Shown: positions 1-6,825 of the stretch, in pieces
How positions within the stretch are numbered: the first letter of the stretch is position 1
How the letters are laid out: each line of letters opens with the position of its first letter
Translations under genes and position numbers: made by a program
The notes under the pieces: model-generated
Seen by the model: only the letters and a program-made list of their open reading frames with translations
The model's database searches: none
What the model was told of the DNA's origin: nothing
Source: Ignavibacteriota bacterium
Lineage (GTDB): Bacteria; Bacteroidota; Ignavibacteria; Tepidaquicellales; Tepidaquicellaceae
Length of the DNA: 13,072 nt
Assembly (NCBI GenBank): GCA_003135995.1
Contig: PNBM01000077.1
Span: 25,358 to 38,429 of the forward strand
Direction: 5' to 3'

Positions 1-27
1 AACTTTACGAACTTTACAAACTTTAAA
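1..27. repeat. Three tandem 9-bp units at the window edge
   Basis: Three consecutive 9-mers read AACTTTACG, AACTTTACA and AACTTTAAA. They share the first seven bases and end six bases before the ATG of the hydrogenase-kinase gene. An in-frame TAA at 24-26 shows the array is not part of that gene. The array may continue upstream, outside the window. It takes the place where a ribosome binding site would be expected, and no Shine-Dalgarno-like sequence is present. Confidence 0.6.
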
Positions 28-32
28 CCACG

Positions 33-2018
33 ATGAGCCAGGGAATAGTCGAAACAATACCTTATCTTTGCAAGAGATGTTATTCTTGCGTCAGAGAATG
101 CCCTGCAATTGCAATTAAGGTAGAAGGCGGGCAGGCGGTTGTTATGCCTGAAAGATGCATCTCCTGCGGGCACTGTGTAACGGTATGTTCACAGAATGCA
201 AAAAGTATCAGAAGTGACATAGATTATGTTTTAAACGACATACTTCAAAACGGAAATGCAATAGCTATCATAGCACCTTCTTTTCCCGCATCATTTCCTG
301 AAAATTTTTCCCGCGTTGTTTCAGGTTTAAAAAAGTTAGGGTTTTCTAAAGTATGCGAAACTGCATTCGGCGCAGATTTGATAAGCAATATTTATACGGA
401 AGAAATTCAAAAGAACCAGCATAAAACTATAATTAGTTCAGCCTGTCCTGCAGTTTATAATTTTATCGAAAATTATTATCCCGAACTTGTTCCGAATTTG
501 GCAAAAATAGTTTCTCCTATGACTGCAATGGGAAGATATATTAAACAAAATTTCGGAGCCGATGCGAAAACAGTTTTTATAGGACCGTGTATTGCAAAGA
601 AAAGTGAAATATTAAACGAAGAAGTTTCGGATGTAATAAACGCAGTGCTTACCTTTGCTGAACTGAAAAAAATGTTCGAACTTAATAATATTAATATAGA
701 TTTACTCGAAGAACTGGATTTCGATGCGCCTCACTCATTTATGGGAAAATCATATCCACTGGCAGGAGGTTTGCTGAAATCAGCTGAAATATCCGATGAT
801 ATACTTGAAAAGGAAATAATTGTTGTAGAAGGCAAAACCAAAGTTGAAGAAATTCTGAATGAACTTCGTAACAATCATATAAGTGCAAAATTTATTGATA
901 TACTTTTTTGCGAAGGCTGCATCTCAGGTCCTGCAATTGACAGTAAGTTGAATTATTATTCGCGGAGAGCAAAAGTTATTGACTATATTCAGTCGCAGAA
1001 TAAAACAGTAGATAAATTAGTCTGGAAAAGTAATATATACAACAATAGAAATTTGAATGTATCAAGAAATTTTACAGCGAAAGATAAAAGGGTACCGACT
1101 CCTGACGAAGATAAAATAAAAGAAATTCTTGCACAGTCGAACAAATTTTCGAAATCCGATGAATTAAACTGCGGCTCGTGCGGATACAGGACATGCCGTG
1201 AATACGCAATTGCAATCGCAAAAGATTTAGCTGAAAATGATATGTGTCTGCCATACATGATTGATAAGCTTGAAAAAGCCTATGTGGATTTGAAAGATAC
1301 ACAGGAACAGTTACAATCAGCTGAAAAGCTCGCATCAATTGGTCAGCTTGCTGCAGGTGTTGCACATGAAATCAATAATCCGCTCGCAACCATTCTTTTA
1401 TATACTTCATTGCTTAAACAGGATTTAGCAGAAAGACTTGAGAACCAGCAAAGCATTGAAGATTTAAATTTAATTTCGGAAGAAACCAACAGGTGCAAAA
1501 ACATCGTTTCAAATTTATTGAATTTTGCCAGACAGGGGAATTTGAAATTATCGAACTTCGATTTGTATGATTTAGTAAATGGAATTCTGAAAACCGTTCG
1601 CCTGAAACCGGAAAACAAAGGAATATCATTTAATATTGAATGTGATATAAACGATACTGTTATCTCCGGTGACGCAGACCAACTGAAACAGGTTTTTTTA
1701 AACATTATTAATAATGCGTGCGAATCGCTGGATGAAATACCTTTAAAGAAAGTAAATATTAAGCTTTATAAAAAAGATGAGTATTTTGTCGTGGAAATTA
1801 AAGATTCAGGCTGCGGAATTCCCAAAGAAAATATGGGTAAACTCTTTACACCGTTTTTTACTACAAAAAAAATCGGAAAAGGTACGGGTCTCGGATTAGC
1901 AATATCATATGGAATTATCAAAATGCACAAAGGTGATATCAGAACTCAAAGTATAATTAATGAGGGAACAACATTTGTTATCAGATTACCTTTGAAAAAA
2001 ATTAATAGTAATAAATAA
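33..2018 (+). CDS. Sensory-type [FeFe]-hydrogenase-like domain fused to a histidine kinase
   Basis: A 661-aa cytoplasmic protein (no signal peptide or membrane segment). Residues 10-60 form a two-[4Fe-4S] ferredoxin domain (C13/C16/C19/C23 and C42/C45/C48/C52). Residues 75-320 match the Fe-hydrogenase large-subunit C-terminal domain, with H-cluster ligand candidates in SSACP (C138), GPCIAKKSE (C186) and FCEGCISGP (C293, C296). A further Fe-S domain follows (C380, C383, C388, C405), then a short coiled coil, a HisKA dimerisation helix with H445 in GVAHEINNP, and an HATPase with N, G1 (DSGCGIP), F and G2 (GTGLGLA) boxes. Hydrogenase-linked kinases of the group C/D sensory type are known, so the likely role is to sense H2 or redox state and autophosphorylate. 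The ATG at 33 is fixed by the in-frame stop at 24-26. First gene of the operon, with the next start 24 bp downstream. Domain assignment is firm; H2 sensing is inferred. Confidence 0.9.
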   Translation: MSQGIVETIPYLCKRCYSCVRECPAIAIKVEGGQAVVMPERCISCGHCVTVCSQNAKSIRSDIDYVLNDILQNGNAIAIIAPSFPASFPENFSRVVSGLKKLGFSKVCETAFGADLISNIYTEEIQKNQHKTIISSACPAVYNFIENYYPELVPNLAKIVSPMTAMGRYIKQNFGADAKTVFIGPCIAKKSEILNEEVSDVINAVLTFAELKKMFELNNINIDLLEELDFDAPHSFMGKSYPLAGGLLKSAEISDDILEKEIIVVEGKTKVEEILNELRNNHISAKFIDILFCEGCISGPAIDSKLNYYSRRAKVIDYIQSQNKTVDKLVWKSNIYNNRNLNVSRNFTAKDKRVPTPDEDKIKEILAQSNKFSKSDELNCGSCGYRTCREYAIAIAKDLAENDMCLPYMIDKLEKAYVDLKDTQEQLQSAEKLASIGQLAAGVAHEINNPLATILLYTSLLKQDLAERLENQQSIEDLNLISEETNRCKNIVSNLLNFARQGNLKLSNFDLYDLVNGILKTVRLKPENKGISFNIECDINDTVISGDADQLKQVFLNIINNACESLDEIPLKKVNIKLYKKDEYFVVEIKDSGCGIPKENMGKLFTPFFTTKKIGKGTGLGLAISYGIIKMHKGDIRTQSIINEGTTFVIRLPLKKINSNK

Positions 2019-2042
2019 ACAATAATAAAATCAAAAATATAT

Positions 2043-2465
2043 ATGGACACAATTAAAAAGAAAATTTTACTCGTCGATGATGACCTGGATTTGTTGGAAC
2101 AAAATAAAATTTTACTCGAATCAAAAGGTTACTCAGTCGTTACTGCGGATAATATGAAAGATGCATGGGATACATTTAAAAAGGAAAAACCCGATGTTTG
2201 CGTTCTTGACCTGATAATGGAAGAGCATGATACAGGATTTGTATTATCGCACAGAATAAAACGTGATGAATATGGGAAAACCATTCCCGTGTTTTTATTG
2301 ACTTCGGCTACATATGTAACAGGAATGAAATTCGGTGCGGCTACAGGAGAAGAACAGGAATGGATAAACTGTGACGGATGGTTCGATAAACCGATTCAAA
2401 TTGATGAATTAACGACGAAGCTTGAAGATACACTTTTAAAATACCAACAACTGAAAAATAAATAA
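2043..2465 (+). CDS. Single-domain response regulator (CheY-like receiver)
   Basis: A 140-aa receiver domain with no output domain. The acidic pocket is D12-D13-D14, the phospho-acceptor is D56 (in VCVLDLIM), the switch residue is T87 (or S88), and the conserved lysine is K116 in FDKP. The T87-K116 spacing of 29 residues is longer than the 22 of CheY, because of a segment rich in G, E and W just before the lysine. It lies between two histidine-kinase genes, with 24 bp to the first and 5 bp to the second, so it is almost certainly co-transcribed with them. The natural phosphodonor is probably the hydrogenase-linked kinase. With no DNA-binding or enzymatic domain, it must act by protein-protein contact or as a phosphorelay intermediate. 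Family certain, partner inferred. Confidence 0.9.
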   Translation: MDTIKKKILLVDDDLDLLEQNKILLESKGYSVVTADNMKDAWDTFKKEKPDVCVLDLIMEEHDTGFVLSHRIKRDEYGKTIPVFLLTSATYVTGMKFGAATGEEQEWINCDGWFDKPIQIDELTTKLEDTLLKYQQLKNK

Positions 2466-2470
2466 AATCT

Positions 2471-3949
2471 GTGAACGGAATTAAACCTAAAGTGCTGATT
2501 GTAGATGATGAAAAAGGACTGCGAAACGGTACACAAAGACTTTTACAAAGACAGGGCTATGATGTCGATACAGCGGAAGACGGAGCTTCAGGTATTCAGT
2601 TAGGAATAAAAAATGACTATGACCTCGCAATACTTGATTTAAAAATGCCCGACATAGATGGTATTGAAGTTTTAAAGGAAATAAAAAAAGTCCGTCCCAA
2701 TACAATTTGTTTCATCGCTACTGCATTCGCGAGTTTTGATACTGCTATAGAAGCGACCAAGCTCGGTGCTCAAAGTTATATTCCCAAGCCATTCACTACA
2801 GAGGAACTTATAAAACATCTTGAAACAGGTTACGAAAAAAGATTATTGCTTGTCGAAGCTGACAGGTTAAAGCGTGAACGTGAAGCGAGAATGCTCGAAA
2901 TCGCTTATGAAAAATCGAGATTAAATACGATAGTTAATTCGATTGTCGATGGTGTTATCGTTGTAAATAAGACCGGTGAACTTGTATTATTTAATCCCGC
3001 CTCTTTAAAATATTTCGAATTGAATGAAATCATCATCGGAGAAAATATTCTTGGTATACTTCCTGCAAGTGTAAGTGAATTAATCAATAAATTTATTGTC
3101 CCTGTAAAATTTGAGAATGTTTCTTACAGCACTTCGCTTGAATTGAAACCAAACAGAGAACTTTGTGTCGAAGTGACCTGCTCGGCTGTTCCTCATCCTG
3201 ATGGTTCTCTTGCCGGTGTTGTCATTATTATCAATAATACTACCGAACTAAAAAAAATTGAATTCGTAAAATCTCAGTTTGTATCTATGGTTGCTCACGA
3301 ATTAAAAGCACCGGTTGCAGCGGTTCTTGGATTTATGAATCTCATTCTTGATGACAGTATAAATATTTCTCCTGAAAAAGAAAAAGAATATATTGCACGC
3401 TCTACGAAAAGACTGCAAGCTCTTATAGAAATGGTAAATGACCTTCTCGACATATCACGGATGGAAATAAAGAAAAAAGAAAGAGAAATTAAAGAACTTA
3501 GAATTGAAGAAATTCTTAAAACTACTTTGGAATTCCTCGAACTCGAATTAAAGAAAAAAGGCGTATCAACGAATCTGAATATTGCTCCGGGCTTACCTGT
3601 TATTAAAGCGGATTATAATGAAATTAACAGGCTGTTTACTAACATCATAAGCAATGCGATGAAGTATAATAAAACAAATGGCTCCATCGATATTTCTGTA
3701 AGCTATTCAGGTAATTATTTGATTACAAAAATTTCCGATACCGGCATCGGAATGAAACCGGATGAGAAAGAAAAACTCTTTCAGGAATTTTACAGGGTTA
3801 AAAATGACCAGACAAGAAACATTCCCGGTACGGGGCTGGGATTATCCATAGTAAAAAGAATTGTTGAATCTTATTCGGGTAAAATCGAAGTAGAGAGTGA
3901 ATTCGGAAAAGGAACAACGTTTATTATCTACCTGCCTGCAAAATTATAA
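2471..3949 (+). CDS. Receiver-PAS-histidine kinase (hybrid sensor kinase)
   Basis: A 492-aa protein with a GTG start, 5 bp after the preceding stop. An in-frame TAA at 2459-2461 excludes a longer form, and no ATG is better placed. Domains in order: receiver (1-120; D12/D13, phospho-acceptor D56, T84, K106), coiled-coil linker (about 120-150), PAS-like domain (about 150-260), HisKA with H276 in MVAHELKAP, and HATPase (about 385-490) with N box NIISNAMKYN, G1 DTGIGM and G2 GTGLGLS. There is no transmembrane segment, so it is cytosolic. The N-terminal receiver suggests that its kinase is controlled by phosphorylation, which fits a relay from the hydrogenase-linked kinase. The PAS pocket shows no recognisable cofactor motif, so its ligand is unknown. 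No DNA-binding domain is present. Last gene of the operon; its C-terminus is normal and complete. Confidence 0.9.
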   Translation: MNGIKPKVLIVDDEKGLRNGTQRLLQRQGYDVDTAEDGASGIQLGIKNDYDLAILDLKMPDIDGIEVLKEIKKVRPNTICFIATAFASFDTAIEATKLGAQSYIPKPFTTEELIKHLETGYEKRLLLVEADRLKREREARMLEIAYEKSRLNTIVNSIVDGVIVVNKTGELVLFNPASLKYFELNEIIIGENILGILPASVSELINKFIVPVKFENVSYSTSLELKPNRELCVEVTCSAVPHPDGSLAGVVIIINNTTELKKIEFVKSQFVSMVAHELKAPVAAVLGFMNLILDDSINISPEKEKEYIARSTKRLQALIEMVNDLLDISRMEIKKKEREIKELRIEEILKTTLEFLELELKKKGVSTNLNIAPGLPVIKADYNEINRLFTNIISNAMKYNKTNGSIDISVSYSGNYLITKISDTGIGMKPDEKEKLFQEFYRVKNDQTRNIPGTGLGLSIVKRIVESYSGKIEVESEFGKGTTFIIYLPAKL

Positions 3950-3985
3950 AATAATAAAAATCGAATTCCATTCCGCTCTTGTAGC

Positions 3986-4003
3986 CGCAACCTTTACGTT
4001 GCG
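3986..4003. terminator. Small perfect hairpin after the signalling operon
   Basis: CGCAAC (3986-3991) and GTTGCG (3998-4003) form a perfect 6-bp stem with a 6-base loop, 36 bp after the stop of the hybrid kinase. There is no clean T-run on the plus strand (GTTGCG is followed by TTTCCATTTT), so termination is possible but weak. A second inverted repeat follows at 4015-4038. Both could belong to a short dispersed palindromic element rather than a terminator. Confidence 0.35.
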
Positions 4004-4014
4004 TTTCCATTTTG

Positions 4015-4038
4015 ATGTCGTGAGCAATCTCCCGACAT
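4015..4038. repeat. Second short inverted repeat in the convergent spacer
   Basis: ATGTCG (4015-4020) and CGACAT (4033-4038) pair perfectly around a 12-base loop. It lies 11 bp after the hairpin at 3986-4003, in the spacer where the operon and the TonB receptor gene converge. The pairing is visible; a role as terminator or as part of a dispersed palindromic element is inference. Confidence 0.35.
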
Positions 4039-4072
4039 TTAAAATTTAATTAATCAATCATAACATTTTCTT

Positions 4073-4151
4073 AATCAGTGTAATCTGTGAAATCAGTTAA
4101 ATCAACGATTAAATGAATCAGCAAAATCAGTGAAATCAATATAATCAGTGA
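4073..4151. repeat. Degenerate 9-bp tandem array, consensus AATCAGTGA
   Basis: AATC recurs at 4073, 4082, 4091 and 4100, and then at 4116, 4125, 4134 and 4143. This is two runs with exact 9-bp period, separated by one irregular 16-bp step. The unit resembles AATCAGTGA, with substitutions at positions 5-9. The array ends directly against the stop codon of the minus-strand receptor gene (4152-4154), so it lies in the 3' flanks of both convergent genes. It is non-coding as far as can be seen, and its function is unknown. Confidence 0.7.
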
Positions 4152-6530
4152 TTAAAACTCCATATTTATTTTTAAATAAAAATTTCTTCCCGGCTCAGAA
4201 GTAACAAGTCCCCTGTTCGATGCTAAATGGTCCCTGTAAGATTTATCAAGAATGTTTTCTATTCCGGCAAAAAACTGAAATTTTAAAAAATTATATTGAA
4301 GAGTCGAAGTATTTAATCTGAAATCAAACGTTGCATAACCCGGAGTCGAAACTTCACCCGGTGCAACTTTGTCCTGACCATTAAATAATGTTGATGATAA
4401 ATCAACGACTAAATATTTAATTAAAGGTGCACGAAGTCCGAGCCTTCCGTTTAACGGAGGCATCTGAGGTAAATCAAGATTGTTCCCGGTATCTTCACCG
4501 CGGACATAAGCAAGCGAACCGTATATAATTAAACTTTTATAAAAATTATACATGAAATCAAAATCGTAACCAAACATTAATGCTTTCCCTACATTCGTTT
4601 TAATATACGCAGGTCTTCCTTCGAACGTTCCCGGTTTTTCAACTACTAAATCTGTAAACGAATTCAGAAAAATATTTCCGTAAAAGTTAATCGTCGGCTT
4701 CCAGACACGTAAACCCAAATCATCTGAATATCCTTTTTCCGGATTCAAATTCGGATTTCCGACTCTGACAAAACTACCAAGGTCAATAAATTGATAAAGT
4801 TCTTCTAATGAAGGCACACGGAATGAACGTGCCGCATTCAGCGTCACATCGATATCTTTAAACACTGAATATAAAGCTCCTATGTTACTGCTCCATGAAA
4901 CGTTATTCGTTTCAGATGCATTCCATAAAACTATCTGTCCAGCAGGTGTATTATTTCTAACACCATTCACAATTACATAAGCCGGATTCAACGTTGTTGA
5001 ATTTGTTATTTTCACCTGGTCGGCTCTGACACCAATATTTAATTTTAATTTATCATTGAACAATTTTATTTCATCCTGAGCGTATGAACCTATACTTCTG
5101 TAATCTGCTTCAGGCAAAGGTTTTTCACCGGTAATCTGAGCAGTCGAACTTATCAGGTTTCCGCTTGTCGAATCAAATTTCTGAATTGTTTGAAACTTTT
5201 GTCTGTCGCTTGTTAAACTTCTCTGCCATGCATCAACTCCAACAATTACATTATTATATTTTCCTAACATCCAGTCTGTTTGAAATTGCAATCCGTTTGT
5301 ATAATGATTTGCTATCGGTACGATATCATCGACAGATACTTTTTGTATCAAATTTCCGTTTGATGCTTTTTTCAAAACGACCTGATTAGGAATATTTTGT
5401 ACATCACGCAGAATTGTCTGATAATAATATTTCAGCGAAACGTTTTTCAACGATTTAAAAATATCAGTTATTTTATATTCAGCGCTGTACATTTCTCTCT
5501 TTTCTTCAGGATATGACACGACTGCATTTGTCGGGAATAAAGAAGAACCGGGTATTCCGACATCTTTAGCATCATATCTCTGATAATCCAGTTTTAAAAC
5601 CTGATTTGAAAATGGTTTAAACCCGAGACTTCCGGAAACATTGTCATCATAATACTGGCTGTTTTTTAATTCACCCTGCGGAGTCTGCGTGTTCTGAGCA
5701 TTCCGCAGCGTCCCGCTTATTTTCGCAAACCAGAATTTAGAACCTGCATTCAAAGATAAATTTCCTGTTCCACTTATATTTACAGAATTATAACCGGTCA
5801 AAAAAGAACCCCTGACATAATTATTATTTTCAAATCCATAATTTTCTGTAAAGACATTTATGACACCGCCGAATGCACCTGTACCGTATAATGATGATGA
5901 ACCGCCTTTTATTATTTCGATTCTGTCGATATCATTTACATCGATCATAGATAAACGTGCAGATAAATCATTAGCAGTTTCAATTCTGTTCCCATCAATT
6001 AAAGTCACAACATTATTCCTGCTTAACCCGCGAATACTAATATCAGTCGCCCATATACCATCTCGTGTCATAGTTAAACCGGATTTCGTATTCAGTACAT
6101 CCGAAACAGTATTAGCAGACATTCTCAAAATCTGATGGTCATCTACGACTTCCATAGGCAAAGGAACATCCTTTATTAAAGATTCGTAACGTGTACTTGT
6201 TACAACTATTTCACCGGTTTCAATCTCATTCGGTGTTAATTTTATAGTCAGAGAAGTATTATTTTTATAATTAATTTTAACCTCGGACATAAAAATTGTA
6301 TATCCGGGATGTGAAACCTCGACTTTATAAGTACCAACCGGGATATTTTCAAATAAAAACTCGCCGGAGTAATTTGTTTTCGAAATAAACTGTGTATTTA
6401 ATATTGTAACATCAGCATCCGAAATTGTTGCATTTGAGTTTAAATCAAATACTTTTCCACTGAATGAGCCTGATTGAGGAAAAGCATAGTTAGTGAGGAA
6501 GAAGAGAAGTAATAAAACGTATTTCTGCAT
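4152..6530 (-). CDS. TonB-dependent outer-membrane receptor
   Basis: A 792-aa protein that imports a scarce ligand across the outer membrane using TonB energy. Residues 1-19 form a signal peptide (MQKYVLLLLFFLTNYAFPQ). Residues 20-100 match the carboxypeptidase-regulatory-like domain common at the N-terminus of Bacteroidota receptors. A TonB-box-like stretch EIVVTSTR lies at 107-114. The plug is at about 116-228, with SIRGLSRNNVVTLIDG and IEIIKGGSSSLYG as typical plug motifs. The rest is a 22-strand-type barrel with the usual FRVPSLEELY and NPNLNPEK barrel motifs, and the protein ends in an aromatic residue (F792), as outer-membrane barrels do. Length and architecture resemble siderophore, heme or cobalamin receptors (FepA/BtuB-like), but the ligand cannot be read from the sequence. 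No SusD partner gene is adjacent, so a SusC-type glycan role is less likely. Intact, with a long upstream leader. Confidence 0.92.
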   Translation of the reverse strand: MQKYVLLLLFFLTNYAFPQSGSFSGKVFDLNSNATISDADVTILNTQFISKTNYSGEFLFENIPVGTYKVEVSHPGYTIFMSEVKINYKNNTSLTIKLTPNEIETGEIVVTSTRYESLIKDVPLPMEVVDDHQILRMSANTVSDVLNTKSGLTMTRDGIWATDISIRGLSRNNVVTLIDGNRIETANDLSARLSMIDVNDIDRIEIIKGGSSSLYGTGAFGGVINVFTENYGFENNNYVRGSFLTGYNSVNISGTGNLSLNAGSKFWFAKISGTLRNAQNTQTPQGELKNSQYYDDNVSGSLGFKPFSNQVLKLDYQRYDAKDVGIPGSSLFPTNAVVSYPEEKREMYSAEYKITDIFKSLKNVSLKYYYQTILRDVQNIPNQVVLKKASNGNLIQKVSVDDIVPIANHYTNGLQFQTDWMLGKYNNVIVGVDAWQRSLTSDRQKFQTIQKFDSTSGNLISSTAQITGEKPLPEADYRSIGSYAQDEIKLFNDKLKLNIGVRADQVKITNSTTLNPAYVIVNGVRNNTPAGQIVLWNASETNNVSWSSNIGALYSVFKDIDVTLNAARSFRVPSLEELYQFIDLGSFVRVGNPNLNPEKGYSDDLGLRVWKPTINFYGNIFLNSFTDLVVEKPGTFEGRPAYIKTNVGKALMFGYDFDFMYNFYKSLIIYGSLAYVRGEDTGNNLDLPQMPPLNGRLGLRAPLIKYLVVDLSSTLFNGQDKVAPGEVSTPGYATFDFRLNTSTLQYNFLKFQFFAGIENILDKSYRDHLASNRGLVTSEPGRNFYLKINMEF

Positions 6531-6677
6531 AACTTACTAAAATATCCTTTCTTATGGTTTTCTATTTTGTAATTTACTAATAATTAAATTAAGAAAACCG
6601 TGTTTCTTATCCTGGTTCGCCGGATAATTTTAAAAAATTAAATATCATATAAAATAACCATTTTTAACATCTAATAA
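6531..6677 (-). other. Candidate structured leader of the TonB receptor mRNA
   Basis: If transcription starts just downstream of the box at 6683-6690, the receptor mRNA has a leader of about 145 nt. It contains a hairpin (TTATCC 6607-6612 with GGATAA 6622-6627, extended by GG/CC around a four-base loop with one bulged base). A longer-range inverted repeat follows (GGTTTTCT 6556-6563 with AGAAAACC 6592-6599). An ATAAGAAA element occurs twice in the sense strand. The leader does not match the cobalamin, TPP, FMN or SAM riboswitch signatures I know. Structure visible, regulatory role inferred. Confidence 0.3.
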
Positions 6678-6682
6678 TATTG

Positions 6683-6690
6683 CAAAATTA
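6683..6690 (-). promoter_or_regulatory. Possible Bacteroidetes-type -7 box for the TonB receptor
   Basis: On the minus strand this reads TAATTTTG, matching the Bacteroidetes -7 consensus TAnnTTTG. No clear TTTG -33 element is found at the expected distance. Instead, that position is occupied by the dyad at 6701-6724, as would be expected of an activator-dependent promoter. AT-rich context makes a chance match possible. Confidence 0.35.
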
Positions 6691-6700
6691 ATAATAATTT

Positions 6701-6724
6701 TACTATTGTGTTAACACAGTATTA
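6701..6724. promoter_or_regulatory. Strong dyad operator between divergent genes
   Basis: The core TGTGTTAACACA (6707-6718) is a perfect 12-bp palindrome. The symmetry continues outward, so that 20 of 24 positions pair from 6701 to 6724. It lies between the divergently transcribed receptor and exporter genes, and is the most symmetric site in the region. A TATAAT sequence (6723-6728) overlaps its edge on the plus strand. It is probably the binding site of a dimeric regulator. No regulator gene is in the adjoining sequence, so the family is not identified. Confidence 0.5.
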
Positions 6725-6766
6725 TAATGTCCATTTAATCTGCTATTATTAATTCAACTGATATAC

Positions 6767-6797
6767 TTGAAACGGTGTAAATAATAACTTATTTTTG
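6767..6797 (+). promoter_or_regulatory. Candidate promoter of the MFS exporter gene
   Basis: TTG at 6767-6769 is followed after 20 bp by TATTTTTG (6790-6797), an exact TAnnTTTG box at the spacing known for Bacteroidetes promoters. Read as a sigma70 promoter, the same region is TTGAAA - 17 bp - TATTTT. Either reading puts the transcript start about 20 bp before the ATG at 6826. Confidence 0.45.
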
Positions 6798-6825
6798 TTA
6801 GAATTTATAAGACGAAAAATATATA

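Noticed and set aside
989..1705. Several minus-strand frames of 71-120 codons
   Set aside because: They are antisense to conserved Fe-S and kinase motifs of the hydrogenase-kinase gene, which clearly explains the region.
4073..4151. CRISPR-like regular repeat
   Set aside because: The period is only 9 bp with no spacers, so it is a simple tandem array, not a CRISPR.
5165..6135. Plus-strand frames antisense to the TonB receptor
   Set aside because: The minus strand encodes plug and barrel motifs continuously there, and the plus-strand translations resemble no protein.
6531..6677. Cobalamin riboswitch upstream of the TonB receptor
   Set aside because: The conserved B12-box and core sequences of that riboswitch are not recognisable in the leader.
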